Shown here: positions 50,299-60,055 of the stretch, one piece after another
Layout: each line of letters begins with the position of its first letter
Position numbering within the stretch: the first letter of the stretch is position 1
Assembly (NCBI RefSeq): GCF_900116515.1
Contig: NZ_FPBA01000004.1
Coordinates: forward strand, 248,001-312,000
Length of the DNA stretch: 64,000 nt
Direction of reading: 5' to 3'
DNA from: Geodermatophilus amargosae
Lineage (GTDB): Bacteria > Actinomycetota > Actinomycetes > Mycobacteriales > Geodermatophilaceae
Position numbers and translations under genes: made by a program
The notes under the pieces: generated by a model
The model's database searches: none
What the model saw: the letters and a program-made list of their open reading frames with translations, nothing else
What the model was told of the DNA's origin: nothing

Positions 50299-51720
50299 TC
50301 AGGTGCGGTCGGCGGTGAGGTCGCGGACCTCGGCGTAGCGCTCGCGGACGACGGGGGTCGGGTCGGCCTCGTGGACCTCGGTGCCCGGCCGCGGCCACTC
50401 GGGCGGGGCAGCCGCGCCGGACAGCACCCAGGCTGCCTGACGGGCGGCGCCGTCGGCGACGTACTCCCCCGGGGGCGGTACGAGCACCGGCACGCCGAGG
50501 ACGGCCGGCGCGATCCGGCGGACCGCCTCGGAGCGGGCACCGCCGCCGACCAGGAGCACCCGGCGGACCTCGGCGCCCGTGGCGCGGACGGCGTCGAGAC
50601 CGTCGGCCAGGCCACACAGCAGCCCCTCGACGGCGGCGCGCGCCAGGTGCGCCGGGGTGGAGGTGGCCAGCGTCAGCCCGTGGACGGCACCGGTCGACGT
50701 CGGCCGGTCCGGCGTCCGCTCGCCTTCCAGGTAGGGGACGAGGACCAGCCCGCCGGCGCCGGCGGGAGCCGACAGCGCCAGCCGGGACAGCTCCTCGTGG
50801 TCGGCGCCGAGCAGCCGCGCGGTGGCGTCCAGGACGCGGGCGGCGTTCAGGGTGGCCACGAGCGGGAGGAACCGCCCGGTGGCGTCGGCGAACCCGGCCA
50901 CCGCGCCGGTGGGGTCGGCGGCCGGGGTCTCCGACACGATCGAGACGACGCCGGAGGTGCCGACCGACAGGACGACGTCACCGGGCTCGGCGGCGAGGCC
51001 CAGCGCGGCCGCGGCGTTGTCGCCGGTGCCCGGGCCCAGCACCGCGCCCGTGGACCCCGCCCACGCCACGGTCCCGGCCGCCTCGGCGGGGCCGAGGACC
51101 CGGGGCAGGTGCGGCGTGGCGCCGAGGGCGCGCTCCAGCAGGTCGGGTCGGTACTCCCCCGTGGCGGCCGACCAGTAGCCGGTGCCGCTCGCGTCGCCGC
51201 GGTCGGTGACCAGCGCGTCGAGGCCCGGACGCCCCGCCAGCACCCAGGTCAGCCAGTCGTGCGGCAGGCAGACGGCAGCGGTGCGGGCGGCGTTCTCCGG
51301 CTCGGCCTGCGCCAGCCAGCGCAGCTTGGTGACGGTGAACGAGGCCACCGGGACCAGCCCGACGGCGTCGGCCCACGCCTGACGCCCCGCCTGCCCGTCG
51401 CCGAGCTCGCGGGTGAGGTCGGCGGCGGCGCCGGCCGAGCGGGTGTCGTTCCACAGCAGCGCGTCGCGGACGACCTCCCCGTCCTCGTCGAGGCAGACCA
51501 TGCCGTGCTGCTGGCCGCCGACGGCGACCGCCGCGACGTCGTCGAGGCCACCGGCCTGGGCCACCGCCTGCTCGAGGGCGGCGGCCCAGGCCGCGGGGGC
51601 CACCTCGGTGCCGTCGGGGTGCGGCGCCCGGCCCTCGCGCACGAGGGTCCCGGACGCCGCGTCCCGGACGACGACCTTGCACGCCTGGGTGGAGGTGTCG
51701 ACCCCCGCGACCAGCGTCAT
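50299..51720 (-). CDS. xylB: Xylulokinase, 473 aa
   Basis: An FGGY-family kinase: N-terminal phosphate loop [23 protein letters not shown] with the substrate-binding His, and the C-terminal adenosine site [18 protein letters not shown]. It phosphorylates D-xylulose to xylulose 5-phosphate. It lies 23 bases after xylA and before the ABC ATPase. The active-site Asp is in [11 protein letters not shown]. Confidence 0.93.
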   Translation of the reverse strand: MTLVAGVDTSTQACKVVVRDAASGTLVREGRAPHPDGTEVAPAAWAAALEQAVAQAGGLDDVAAVAVGGQQHGMVCLDEDGEVVRDALLWNDTRSAGAAADLTRELGDGQAGRQAWADAVGLVPVASFTVTKLRWLAQAEPENAARTAAVCLPHDWLTWVLAGRPGLDALVTDRGDASGTGYWSAATGEYRPDLLERALGATPHLPRVLGPAEAAGTVAWAGSTGAVLGPGTGDNAAAALGLAAEPGDVVLSVGTSGVVSIVSETPAADPTGAVAGFADATGRFLPLVATLNAARVLDATARLLGADHEELSRLALSAPAGAGGLVLVPYLEGERTPDRPTSTGAVHGLTLATSTPAHLARAAVEGLLCGLADGLDAVRATGAEVRRVLLVGGGARSEAVRRIAPAVLGVPVLVPPPGEYVADGAARQAAWVLSGAAAPPEWPRPGTEVHEADPTPVVRERYAEVRDLTADRT

Positions 51721-51743
51721 CGGTCGGATCGTCGCAGCAGCGG

Positions 51744-52928
51744 TCAGCCGCGGGCGCCGAGCAGGTGCTCGACGGCCAGCTGCGAGAGCCGGACCTGGCC
51801 GCCGCGGCGGGCGCCGGCGGCGTCGGCGTCGAAGTCCTCGAACGCCGAGCGGTCGGCCAGCAGCTCCTCGTACGAGCCGTCGCCGAGGGTCGGCTGGGCC
51901 AGCTCCGGGACGGCGGCGTCGGCGAGGGCCTCCTGCACCTCCGGGTCGGCGCGGAACGCGGCGGCCCGCTCCTTGAGCAGCAGGTAGGTGCGCATGTTGG
52001 CCGCGGCCGACTCCCAGACGCCCGTGATGTCCTCGGTGCGCAGCGGCTTGTAGTCGAAGTGGCGCGGGCCGTCGTAGGCCGGGCCGCCGTTCGGGCCGCC
52101 GTGCTCGAGCAGGTCGACGGTGGCGAAGGCGCTCAGCACGTCGCCGTGGCCGAAGACCAGGTCCTGGTCGTACTTGATGCCGTGCTGGCCGTTGAGGTCG
52201 ATGTGGAAGAGCTTGCCCTGCCACAGCGCCTGGGCGATGCCGTGCGTGTAGTTGAGCCCGGCCATCTGCTCGTGCCCGACCTCGGGGTTCACGCCCACCA
52301 GGTCGGCGTGCTCGAGGGTGCTGATGAAGGCGATCGCGTGCCCGATGGTGGGCAGGAAGATGTCGCCGCGGGGCTCGTTGGGCTTGGGCTCGAGGGCGAA
52401 GCGCAGGCCGTAGCCGCGGTCCTCGGAGTACTGGGCGAGGGTGTCGATGCTCTCGCGGAAGCGGTCGAGCGCCGCGGTGAGGTCCTTCGCGCCGTCGACC
52501 TCCGCGCCCTCGCGGCCGCCCCACAGCACGTAGGTCTTCGCGCCGAGCTCGGCGGCGAGGTCCATGTTGCGCATGACCTTGCGCATGGCGAACCGGCGGA
52601 CGCCGCGGTCGTTGGCGGTGAGCGCACCCTCCTTGAACACCGGGTGGGTGAACAGGTTGGTGGTGGCCATCGGCACCACGAGGCCGGTCTCCTCGAGGGC
52701 ACCCTTGAAGCGCTCGATGATCTTGTCGCGCTCGCCGCTCTCGGTGCCGAACGGGATGAGGTCGTCGTCGTGGAAGGTGACGCCGTAGGCGCCGAGCTCG
52801 GCCAGCCGGTGCACGCTCTCGACCGGGTCGATCGGCGGGCGGGTCGCCTCGCCGAACGGGTCGCGGGCGTTCCAGCCGACGGTCCACAGGCCGAAGGAGA
52901 AGCGGTCCTCGCGGGTGGGCTGGGTCAT
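51744..52928 (-). CDS. xylA: Xylose isomerase, 394 aa
   Basis: A Streptomyces-type short xylose isomerase (class I): [17 protein letters not shown], the HDDDLIPFG segment with catalytic His-Asp, [10 protein letters not shown], and metal ligands in [24 protein letters not shown] and [14 protein letters not shown]. It isomerises D-xylose to D-xylulose. It heads the operon xylA-xylB-ATPase-epimerase, with the XylR-type operator 42 bases upstream. Confidence 0.96.
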   Translation of the reverse strand: MTQPTREDRFSFGLWTVGWNARDPFGEATRPPIDPVESVHRLAELGAYGVTFHDDDLIPFGTESGERDKIIERFKGALEETGLVVPMATTNLFTHPVFKEGALTANDRGVRRFAMRKVMRNMDLAAELGAKTYVLWGGREGAEVDGAKDLTAALDRFRESIDTLAQYSEDRGYGLRFALEPKPNEPRGDIFLPTIGHAIAFISTLEHADLVGVNPEVGHEQMAGLNYTHGIAQALWQGKLFHIDLNGQHGIKYDQDLVFGHGDVLSAFATVDLLEHGGPNGGPAYDGPRHFDYKPLRTEDITGVWESAAANMRTYLLLKERAAAFRADPEVQEALADAAVPELAQPTLGDGSYEELLADRSAFEDFDADAAGARRGGQVRLSQLAVEHLLGARG

Positions 52929-52969
52929 CGGGTTCCTCCTGGGAACGGTGTGGGGGACGATCGGCGCGG

Positions 52970-52994
52970 ATTTTGTTTCGGACTAAAACATAAT
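52970..52994. promoter_or_regulatory. XylR-type operator between xylA and the divergent ROK gene
   Basis: ATTTTGTTT (52970-52978) and AAACATAAT (52986-52994) form a 9-base inverted repeat with one mismatch around a 7-base spacer, CGGACTA. It is the only A/T-rich patch in the vicinity. The 9-7-9 geometry equals that of the ROK operators at 10.8, 14.2 and 15.7 kb, though the arm sequences differ. Confidence 0.7.
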
Positions 52995-53018
52995 GCACGT
53001 CACAGCTAACCTCAACCC

Positions 53019-54233
53019 GTGACCGTGCCGGTGTCCAGCCTGGAGGTGGGGCGCGCACGGTCCTCTACCCCGCGCCCGGCCAACCTCGCGCTGGTGCTGC
53101 GGACGGTGTGTACCGCCGACGTCCTCCCGTCGCGGGCCGACGTCGCGGCCGCCACCGGGATGACCCGCGCCACGGCCGCCCGGCTGGCCGACGACCTCGT
53201 CGCCGGAGGCCTGCTGGACGAGGTCGAGGCGACCCCCTCGGGCCGCCGCGGCCGGCCGGCCACCCCGCTGGCGCCCGGCTCCCGGGTCGTCGCCCTGGGC
53301 CTGCAGGCCGACGCCGGACTGCTCGCCGGCCGGGTGCTCGACCTGCGCGGACGGGTGGTGGGCGAACGGGTAGAGCCCGGCGACCTGCGCGGCAGCGACC
53401 CCGCGGCCACCCTGGCCCGGCTGGGCACCCTGGCCGCGGACCTCCTGGGCGGGCTGCCGGAGGGCACCCGGGTGGCCGGGGCCGGCCTGGCCCTGCCGGG
53501 CATCGTCGACGGCGGCACCGGCGTGCTGCTGCGCGCGCCGAACCTCGGCTGGTCCGACGTCTGCCCGGCCGACCTGCTCACGCCCCGGCTGCCCGGCGGG
53601 CTGGACCCGGTGCCCGGCAACGAGGCGGACCTCGCCGCGCGCACCGTGGCCGAGACCGCGCCCGGCCGCCCCGGCCCGCACCGCGACTTCGTCTACCTGT
53701 CGGGCCAGATCGGGATCGGCGGCGCCACGGTGCTGGACGGCCGGGTCATGTGCGGCAGCTCGGGGTGGGCCGGCGAGATGGGCCACGTGTGCGTCGACCC
53801 CGACGGGCCGCCCTGCCGCTGCGGTTCCACCGGCTGCCTGGAGCAGTACGCCGGGCGCGACGCCCTGCTCGCCGCCGCCGGCCTGCCCCGAGGCACCGCC
53901 CCCGCCGAGCTCGCCCGGCGCGCGGCCGGCGGCGACCCGGCCGCACGGGCCGCGGTGGCCGGCGCGGCGCGGGCGCTGGGCGTGGCGCTGGCCGGCGTGC
54001 TCAACGTGCTCGACGTGCCGGTCGTGGTCCTCGGCGGCCACCTCGGGGAGCTCGCCGGCCTGCTGCGCCCGGCGCTGGAGGAGCACCTGGGCCGGCGCGT
54101 GCTGTCGGCCCGCTGGCGCCGGCCCCGGGTCGAGGCCGCGCCCGGCGCGCCGGCGGCCGGTGCGACGGGGGCGGCGCTGCGCGCGCTCGCCGACGTCGTC
54201 GACGACCCCGCCCGGTGGCTGGGAGCGCACTGA
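53019..54233 (+). CDS. xylR: ROK-family xylose repressor, 404 aa
   Basis: An N-terminal helix-turn-helix ([30 protein letters not shown], about 40-70) and a ROK domain with GEMGHVCVD and the zinc motif [19 protein letters not shown]. It is divergent from xylA, the usual XylR layout, with an operator in the 90-base gap. D-xylose is the expected inducer. The gene is very GC-rich and full length. Confidence 0.88.
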   Translation: MTVPVSSLEVGRARSSTPRPANLALVLRTVCTADVLPSRADVAAATGMTRATAARLADDLVAGGLLDEVEATPSGRRGRPATPLAPGSRVVALGLQADAGLLAGRVLDLRGRVVGERVEPGDLRGSDPAATLARLGTLAADLLGGLPEGTRVAGAGLALPGIVDGGTGVLLRAPNLGWSDVCPADLLTPRLPGGLDPVPGNEADLAARTVAETAPGRPGPHRDFVYLSGQIGIGGATVLDGRVMCGSSGWAGEMGHVCVDPDGPPCRCGSTGCLEQYAGRDALLAAAGLPRGTAPAELARRAAGGDPAARAAVAGAARALGVALAGVLNVLDVPVVVLGGHLGELAGLLRPALEEHLGRRVLSARWRRPRVEAAPGAPAAGATGAALRALADVVDDPARWLGAH

Positions 54234-54287
54234 GGCGGCTACTCGCCGGAGCCGGCCGTCGAGCCGCCCGGGAGGGACGCGGGTGGC

Positions 54288-55154
54288 TCAGAGGCCGACG
54301 AGCTCCTCCAGGGCACCGACCTCCTGGCGGGTGAGCCGCCGGATCGCGCCGCTGCGCATCCGCTGCAGCGAGACCGGGCCGACCGCGGTGCGGGTCAGCC
54401 GCGACACCGGCAGCCCCACCTCGGCCAGCAGCCGCCGGACGACGCGCTTGCGTCCCTCGTGCAGGACGACCTCCACCACCGACTGGCCGGCGTGGGTGTC
54501 GACGAGGCGGAAGGAGTCCACCTTCACCGGGCCGTCGTCGAGCTCGACCCCGGCGCGCAGCCGGCGGTGCAGGTCGCGCGAGACCGAGCCGGACACCTGC
54601 GCGAGGTAGGTCTTCTTCACCCCGTAGGACGGGTGGGCGAGGCGGTGCGCCAGCTCACCGTCGTTGGTGACGAGCAGCAGGCCCTCGGTGTCCTGGTCGA
54701 GCCGGCCGACGTGCACCAGCCCGGGCGCGAGGTCGCCGACCATGTCACCGACGGTCGGGCGGGCGCGGTCGTCGCTCATCGCGGTGATGACGCCCGACGG
54801 CTTGTTCAGCGCGTAGGTGACCCGGTCGTCGCGCAGCTCGAGCCGGCTGCCGTCGACGGCGATCTTGTCGGTGGCGGGGTCGACGCGCATGCCCTGCACG
54901 GTCACGACCGCGCCGTTCACGCTGATCCGGCCGCGGTCGATCATCTCCTCGCAGACGCGGCGGGAGCCGACACCGGCGCGGGCGAGCACCTTCTGCAGCC
55001 GCTCCCCCTGGCGGTCGGCGGACGCGGGAGCCGGCTCGCGGTCGCCGGGGTGGACCGGCGCGAGCTCCATGTCCTCCGACCAGCCCTCCCCGCCGGGGCG
55101 GCCGCCCGGCTCGTCGGTGGCGGGGAGCTCGTCGGGATGCGGTGCGGTGTCCAT
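54288..55154 (-). CDS. Pseudouridine synthase, RsuA/RluB family, 288 aa
   Basis: An acidic, probably disordered N-terminal tail of about 50 residues precedes an S4 RNA-binding domain (RLQKVLARAGVGSRRVCEEMI). The catalytic domain has the motif HVGRLDQDTEGLLLVTNDGELAHRL with the catalytic Asp (GRLDQDT). The C-terminal motif HEGRKRVVRRLLAEVG is typical. It modifies uridine in rRNA. It is downstream of scpB in the core block, with one lipoprotein gene between. Confidence 0.92.
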   Translation of the reverse strand: MDTAPHPDELPATDEPGGRPGGEGWSEDMELAPVHPGDREPAPASADRQGERLQKVLARAGVGSRRVCEEMIDRGRISVNGAVVTVQGMRVDPATDKIAVDGSRLELRDDRVTYALNKPSGVITAMSDDRARPTVGDMVGDLAPGLVHVGRLDQDTEGLLLVTNDGELAHRLAHPSYGVKKTYLAQVSGSVSRDLHRRLRAGVELDDGPVKVDSFRLVDTHAGQSVVEVVLHEGRKRVVRRLLAEVGLPVSRLTRTAVGPVSLQRMRSGAIRRLTRQEVGALEELVGL

Positions 55155-55222
55155 CCCCTCCAGTCTCCCACCCCCGCGGCCCTCCCATCCCACGGCGGGG
55201 ACCGGCCGGCGCGGGAGGGCGG

Positions 55223-55627
55223 TCAGCAGTTGGCCTTGCCGTACTCGTCCACGGCCTCGCCCGAGGAGACCAGGTCGCCCTGCAGCTCCTGCAGCTGCGG
55301 CGCGAGGTCGGCGTTGGCCGCGGGGTCGGTCAGGTCGGCCTGGTCGATCAGGTCGGCCAGCGCCCGCCAGGACGTCACCAGGTCGCCCCACTGGTCCGCC
55401 ACCCCCTCCGGCGGGTCCACGGCCTCGAGCCGGCCGACCGCCTCGTCGAGCACCTGCGGCGCCGACTGCGGGTCGGAGTAGACGGCGTTGACGTCGTCGG
55501 TGATGTCCGACAGCAGGTCGGGCACCTCCTCGCAGAAGGCCTCCTCGCGCTGGTCGTCCTCCGACGAGCAGCCGGCCAGCAGCAGCGCGGCGACGACGAG
55601 CGGGGTGGCGAGGGCGCGCGGGGTCAT
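55223..55627 (-). CDS. Small predicted lipoprotein, 134 aa
   Basis: The signal peptide ends in a lipobox LLAGC with C20 lipidated, followed by an acidic SSEDDQREE linker. The mature part is helical, with Cys residues near its start and at the very end (KANC), which could form a disulfide. I do not recognise a family; function unknown. It lies between the RluB-type gene and scpB. Confidence 0.75.
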   Translation of the reverse strand: MTPRALATPLVVAALLLAGCSSEDDQREEAFCEEVPDLLSDITDDVNAVYSDPQSAPQVLDEAVGRLEAVDPPEGVADQWGDLVTSWRALADLIDQADLTDPAANADLAPQLQELQGDLVSSGEAVDEYGKANC

Positions 55628-55668
55628 GCCGGGCAACGTAACGGCGCCGCGGTCCCGGACACCGGCGC

Positions 55669-56520
55669 TCACCCGTCCGGGCGGTCGGCGGCCTCCTCGC
55701 GGGCGAGCGCGACCGGGTCCGGCAGCAGCGGTGCCAGCGGCGGCAGCTCGTCGAGGTCCGTGAGCCCGAGCCGCTCCAGGAACAGCGGCGTCGTCCCGTA
55801 GAGGCCGCCGCCGCTGTCGGGGTCGGTGCCGACCTCGACGACCAGCCCGCGGGTCAGCAGCGTGCGCATGACGCCGTCGACGCCGACCCCGCGGATCGCC
55901 GACACCCGCGCGCGGGTCACCGGCTGCCGGTAGGCGATGACGGCGAGGGTCTCCAGGGCCGCCTGGGTGAGCCGGGTGCGCTGGCCCTCGGCCAGGTGCC
56001 GCTCGACGACCGGGGCGAACTCCTCGCGGGTGTAGAACCGCCAGCCCTCCCCCACCCGGCGCAGCGTGATGCCCGACCGGCGGGCGTCGTGCTCGGCGGC
56101 GAGGTCGGCCAGCGCGGTCCGCACCCGGGCCACCGGGCAGCGCAGCGCGGCGGCCAGCGGGGCCTCGTCGACCGGCCCGTCGGCGACGAACAGCAGCGCC
56201 TCCAGCCCGCCGCGCAGCTCCACCGGGTCGAGGTCGGCCTCCGGCTCGGGCTCGGGCTCCGGCTCGGGCAGCTCGAGGCCGGGGATCGGCAGCGGCAGCG
56301 GCCCGGACTCGGCGGGGACCGGGGGGACGTCGGCGGCGGCCGCCACCGGGCGCTCGGCCACCCGGGCGGCCAGCTCGGCGGCGACGGCGTCCCACACCGC
56401 CGGGTCGGCGGCGTCCGGGCGGCCGGCCTCCTCCTCGCGGGTCGCCTCCAGCTCGGCGGCCAGCGCCTCCCACGAGATGGGGCTCCGCCCGGCGGGACGG
56501 GGCTCCTCCGGCTCCGTCAC
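55669..56520 (-). CDS. scpB: Segregation and condensation protein ScpB, 283 aa
   Basis: The core is ScpB: LRGGLEALLFVADGPVDEAPLAAAL, two winged-helix domains with QAALETLAVIAYRQPVTRARVSAIRGVGVDGVMRTLL, and GLVVEVGTDPDSGGGLYGTTPLFLERLGL. About 95 extra N-terminal residues form a low-complexity Ala/Glu/Pro region, longer than in most bacteria. It joins ScpA and SMC in chromosome condensation. The start overlaps the scpA stop. Confidence 0.95.
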   Translation of the reverse strand: MTEPEEPRPAGRSPISWEALAAELEATREEEAGRPDAADPAVWDAVAAELAARVAERPVAAAADVPPVPAESGPLPLPIPGLELPEPEPEPEPEADLDPVELRGGLEALLFVADGPVDEAPLAAALRCPVARVRTALADLAAEHDARRSGITLRRVGEGWRFYTREEFAPVVERHLAEGQRTRLTQAALETLAVIAYRQPVTRARVSAIRGVGVDGVMRTLLTRGLVVEVGTDPDSGGGLYGTTPLFLERLGLTDLDELPPLAPLLPDPVALAREEAADRPDG

Positions 56521-57404
56521 GGCAGGTCCGCCGTGGCCACGTCGTCGGAGACACCGTCGTCGGGGACACCGTCGTCGGGGACACCGTCGTCGGGCTCGTC
56601 GTCCGGCTCGTCGGCGGGCTCCGCGGTGGCGGGGCCGGTCCAGCGGACGTGCAGCTCCCCCAGCGGGGTGGGCTGGGTGAAGGTGACCCGCTGCTGGCGG
56701 TAGAGCTCGAGCAGCGCGAGGAAGCGCGCGACGACCTCCATCGTCGTCGTGCAGTCGCCGGTCAGGGACCGGAAGGTGAGCGTCCCGGCGCCGACCAGGG
56801 CGGTGCGGACGGCGAGCAGCTGCTCGGCGACGCTCACCGGCGGTGCGTGCAGGTGCGCGACGCCGACGGTCGGCGGCTCCTTCGGCGTGAGCGCCTGCGC
56901 GGCCAGCGCGGCGAACCGCTCGGGCGTGATGCCGAGGAGCACCTCGGGCAGCAGCTCGGCGAAGCGCGGCTCCAGCGGCGCCTCGCGGGCGTGGCGCCCG
57001 GCAGCGACCGTCTCGCGCTCGCGCAGGAAGGCCGCGGCCTGCTTGTAGGCGCGGTACTGCAGGAGCCGGGCGAAGAGCAGGTCACGGGCCTCGAGCAGCT
57101 CGAGGTCGTCCTCGTCCTCGATGTCGGCGGCGGGCAGCAGCCGGGCGGCCTTGAGGTCGAGCAGCGTGGAGGCGACGACGAGGAACTCGCTGGCCTGGTC
57201 GAGGTCGAGCTCGTCGCCGAGCGCCCGCAGGTGGGCGATGAACTCGTCGGTGACCACCGACAGGGCGATCTCGGTGACGTCGAGCTGGTGCCGGCTGATC
57301 AGCTGCAGCAGCAGGTCGAACGGACCCTCGAAGTTGGTGAGCCGGACGGTGAAGCGCGCGGGCTCAGCCCCGCGCTCCGCCACCGCCTGCGTACTTCCAC
57401 TCAC
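56517..57404 (-). CDS. scpA: Segregation and condensation protein ScpA, 295 aa
   Basis: A kleisin: FTVRLTNFEGPFDLLLQLISRHQLDVTEIAL at the SMC-neck binding N-terminus, then SEFLVVASTLLDLKAARLLP, and the C-terminal winged helix RFLALLELYRQQRVTFTQP. The C-terminus carries an in-frame repeat DDGVP (three near copies) in an acidic tail. GTG 57404 starts the protein after a weak ribosome site. It pairs with scpB by a four-base overlap. Confidence 0.95.
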   Translation of the reverse strand: MSGSTQAVAERGAEPARFTVRLTNFEGPFDLLLQLISRHQLDVTEIALSVVTDEFIAHLRALGDELDLDQASEFLVVASTLLDLKAARLLPAADIEDEDDLELLEARDLLFARLLQYRAYKQAAAFLRERETVAAGRHAREAPLEPRFAELLPEVLLGITPERFAALAAQALTPKEPPTVGVAHLHAPPVSVAEQLLAVRTALVGAGTLTFRSLTGDCTTTMEVVARFLALLELYRQQRVTFTQPTPLGELHVRWTGPATAEPADEPDDEPDDGVPDDGVPDDGVSDDVATADLP

Positions 57405-57435
57405 GGAACGCAAGGGTAGGCGGTGCCTCTGACGT

Positions 57436-57942
57436 TCAGCCCCGGAGACGCCGGACGAGGACCGAGTCCTCGCCCTGCTCGGCCAGGTCGGCCAGCAGCA
57501 CCGAGATCGCCTCGCGGACGATGCGGCCGCGGTCGGCGGCCACGCCGTGCTGGGCCCGCAGCGACAGCCGGGCGCTCTCCAGCGCCAGCAGGTCGTCGGC
57601 GGAGATGTAGACGGTGATCTTCTCGTCGTGCCGGGTGCGGTTGTCGCCGGCCGCGCGGGCGGCCTTGCCGCGGGTGCGGGCACCGGGCGCGGCGGGGACC
57701 GCAGCGGGGGCCGGGGCCGGCCCGCGGTAGGCGGCCAGCGGGTCGGCCGGGGCGCCGCCCGGCACGAGCGTGAGCGGTGCGGGCGCGTCGTCCGCCGGGG
57801 CGGGCTCGGCGGCACGGCGGCCGCGCAGCGCCGGGGAGCTCACCGCCGAGGCCAGGCTCGGCAGCTCGGTCACCTCCGCCTGCGGGTTGTCGGTGCGCCG
57901 GAACAGCTCGGCGGCACCCGGGAGCACGGGACGCCGGGTCAC
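57436..57942 (-). CDS. ParA-coupled protein with C-terminal ribbon-helix-helix-like domain, 168 aa
   Basis: The first about 100 residues are Pro/Ala-rich and likely disordered. The C-terminal part (about 105-168) starts RHDEKITVYISADDLLALESARLSLR, a beta strand then helices as in ribbon-helix-helix DNA-binding proteins. The GTG start overlaps the parA stop (GTGA), so the two are translationally coupled. A ParB/CopG-like partner of the ParA ATPase is the natural inference. No parS or operator was identified. Confidence 0.65.
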   Translation of the reverse strand: MTRRPVLPGAAELFRRTDNPQAEVTELPSLASAVSSPALRGRRAAEPAPADDAPAPLTLVPGGAPADPLAAYRGPAPAPAAVPAAPGARTRGKAARAAGDNRTRHDEKITVYISADDLLALESARLSLRAQHGVAADRGRIVREAISVLLADLAEQGEDSVLVRRLRG

Positions 57943-58844
57943 AGGGCGATCACCTCCTTGGCCAGGTCGCGGTAGGCGGCCGCACCCGAGGAGGTTGGCG
58001 CCCAGGTGGTGATGGGCTGGCCGGCGACGGTGGTCTCCGGGAAGCGCACGGTGCGCTGGATGACCGTCCGGAACACGGTATCGCCGAACGCCTCGACCAC
58101 CCGGCTGAACACCTCCCGGCAGTGCACGGTCCGGGTGTCGTACATCGTCGCGAGGATCCCGGAGATCTCCAGCTCGGGGTTGAGCCGCTCCTTGACCTTG
58201 TCGATCGTGTCGACCAGCAGCGCCACGCCGCGCAGCGAGAAGAACTCGCACTCCAGCGGGATGACCACGCCGTGCGCCGCGGTCAGGGCGTTGACCGTGA
58301 GCAGACCCAGCGAGGGCTGGCAGTCGATGAGGACGTAGTCGTACTCGTCGCGCACGGAGTCCAGCGCGCGCAGCAGGGTCTGCTCGCGGGCGACCTCGCT
58401 GACCAGCTGCACCTCGGCCGCCGACAGGTCGATGTTGCTCGGCACCAGGTCCAGGCCCGGGACGTCGGTGGCGACACGGACGTCGGCCAGCGTCGTCCGC
58501 CGCTCCATGAGGGCGTTGTAGACGGTGCGGTCGAGCTGCTGGGCGGGCACGCCCAGGCCGACCGACAGCGCGCCCTGCGGGTCGAGGTCGACCAGCAGCA
58601 CGCGGCGGCCGTACTCGACCAGGGCGGCGCCCAGGTTGATCGTCGACGTCGTCTTGCCGACGCCGCCCTTCTGGTTGCACATCGCGATGACGCGCGCCGG
58701 GCCGTGCTCCGTGAGCGGCGGCGGCTCCGGCAGCTTGCGCTGCCGCGCGCGGGCCGGGTCCAGCCGTGAGGCGGCCGCCCCCATCTCCCCGCCGTCGGCC
58801 GGGAGTGCGAGAGCCTGACCGGCCACGTCCCCTCGGTTCGCCAT
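57939..58844 (-). CDS. ParA/Soj-family ATPase, 301 aa
   Basis: The deviant Walker A box CNQKGGVGKTTSTINLG lies near residue 55, with LLVDLDPQGALSVGLG and the Walker B-like VLIDCQPSLG. The N-terminal about 50 residues are an actinobacterial extension. It belongs to the ParA-like protein encoded beside scpA in actinobacteria, distinct from the parAB pair at the origin. Roles in chromosome or SMC-complex positioning are possible. The start at 58844 has GGAGGAG upstream. Confidence 0.9.
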   Translation of the reverse strand: MANRGDVAGQALALPADGGEMGAAASRLDPARARQRKLPEPPPLTEHGPARVIAMCNQKGGVGKTTSTINLGAALVEYGRRVLLVDLDPQGALSVGLGVPAQQLDRTVYNALMERRTTLADVRVATDVPGLDLVPSNIDLSAAEVQLVSEVAREQTLLRALDSVRDEYDYVLIDCQPSLGLLTVNALTAAHGVVIPLECEFFSLRGVALLVDTIDKVKERLNPELEISGILATMYDTRTVHCREVFSRVVEAFGDTVFRTVIQRTVRFPETTVAGQPITTWAPTSSGAAAYRDLAKEVIAL

Positions 58845-59042
58845 GAGTCGCCACTCCTCCGTGCTCCCCGGCGGTGCCGGCCGCGGTCGGCCGGCCCGGT
58901 CCGCTCGGGTCCTCCGGAACGGTAGGGAGATCCCTGGCGGCGATCCACGGGACACGCCGTTGCTGGCGGATGTTGCCGTCGGGATGTCGCTCGTCGCCGG
59001 TAACCGTGGGCAAGAGATGCCAGACGAATGGCCGTCCGGTCG

Positions 59043-60053
59043 TCAGGACAGTGCCCGTGGGTGGCTGCTGGCGTACACCTCGCGCAGCTTGTCCACCGTC
59101 ACCAGCGTGTAGACCTGCGTGGTCGTCACCGACGCGTGGCCGAGCAGTTCCTGCACCACGCGGACGTCCGCGCCGCCGTCGAGCAGGTGGGTGGCGAAGG
59201 AGTGCCGCAGCGTGTGCGGGGAGACGTGGTCGACCGACAGCCCGGCGGCCCCGCCCGCGCGCTCGCCCGCCGTCTGCAGGATCGTCCAGGCACTCTGCCG
59301 CGACAGCGGGCCGCCGCGGGCGTTGAGGAACAGCCGCCCGCCGCGGACGCCGCCCCTCCCCGCCCTCGTCCCCGCCATGGCCAGTGCCGGGCGGGCGCGC
59401 ACCAGGTAGTCCTCGACGGCGCGCAGGGCGTAGCTGCCCACCGGGACGATCCGCTCCTTGCCGCCCTTGCCAGCCAGCCGCACCACGGCCTGCCCGCGGT
59501 CGAGGTCGTCGACGGCGAGGCCGACGGCCTCGGAGATCCGCGCGCCGGTGCCGTAGAGGACCTCGAGCAGCGCCCGGTCGCGCAGCCCGCGCGGGCCCTC
59601 GAGCGAGCCCGCGGCCTCGATCAGCGCGACGACGGCCTCCACCGGGATCGCCTTGGGCAGCCGCCGGGCCGGCGCAGGCGGGCGGACCTCGGCGGCCACG
59701 TCGCCGGGGACCAGGCCGTCGAGCAGCGCGAAGCGGTGCAGCCCGCGGACGGCGACCACGGCGCGCGCCGCCGACGTCGCCGACAGCGGCGGGTGCTCGT
59801 CGTCGCCCTGCCGGAGCGCGGCGAGGAAGCCGGTGACGTCGCTCTCGGCGACCTCGCCCAGCCCGCGGACCCCGGCGTCGGCGAGGAACCGCGTGTAGCG
59901 GCGCAGGTCGCGCCGGTAGGAGGTGATGGTGTTGGCGGCCAGGCCCCGCTCGACGGCGAGGTGGTCGAGGTAGCCGCCCACCACCCGCTCGACGTCGGGA
60001 CCGGGGGCGGAGGTGCCCGGGAGCGTCCCGGGCACGGTCCCGGTCAGGGTCAC
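59043..60053 (-). CDS. xerD: Site-specific tyrosine recombinase XerD, 336 aa
   Basis: An N-terminal SAM-like domain ([30 protein letters not shown]) and a catalytic domain with the Arg of [49 protein letters not shown] containing HxxR, His and Tyr. It resolves chromosome dimers at dif with XerC. An insertion around [14 protein letters not shown] is typical for actinobacteria. It follows ald by two bases. Confidence 0.93.
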   Translation of the reverse strand: MTLTGTVPGTLPGTSAPGPDVERVVGGYLDHLAVERGLAANTITSYRRDLRRYTRFLADAGVRGLGEVAESDVTGFLAALRQGDDEHPPLSATSAARAVVAVRGLHRFALLDGLVPGDVAAEVRPPAPARRLPKAIPVEAVVALIEAAGSLEGPRGLRDRALLEVLYGTGARISEAVGLAVDDLDRGQAVVRLAGKGGKERIVPVGSYALRAVEDYLVRARPALAMAGTRAGRGGVRGGRLFLNARGGPLSRQSAWTILQTAGERAGGAAGLSVDHVSPHTLRHSFATHLLDGGADVRVVQELLGHASVTTTQVYTLVTVDKLREVYASSHPRALS

Positions 60054-60055
60054 GG

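Noticed and set aside
51744-52928. xylA as another member of the deglycosidase-like barrel group
   Set aside because: It has the full class I xylose isomerase motif set and lies with xylB and xylR. It only shares the fold.
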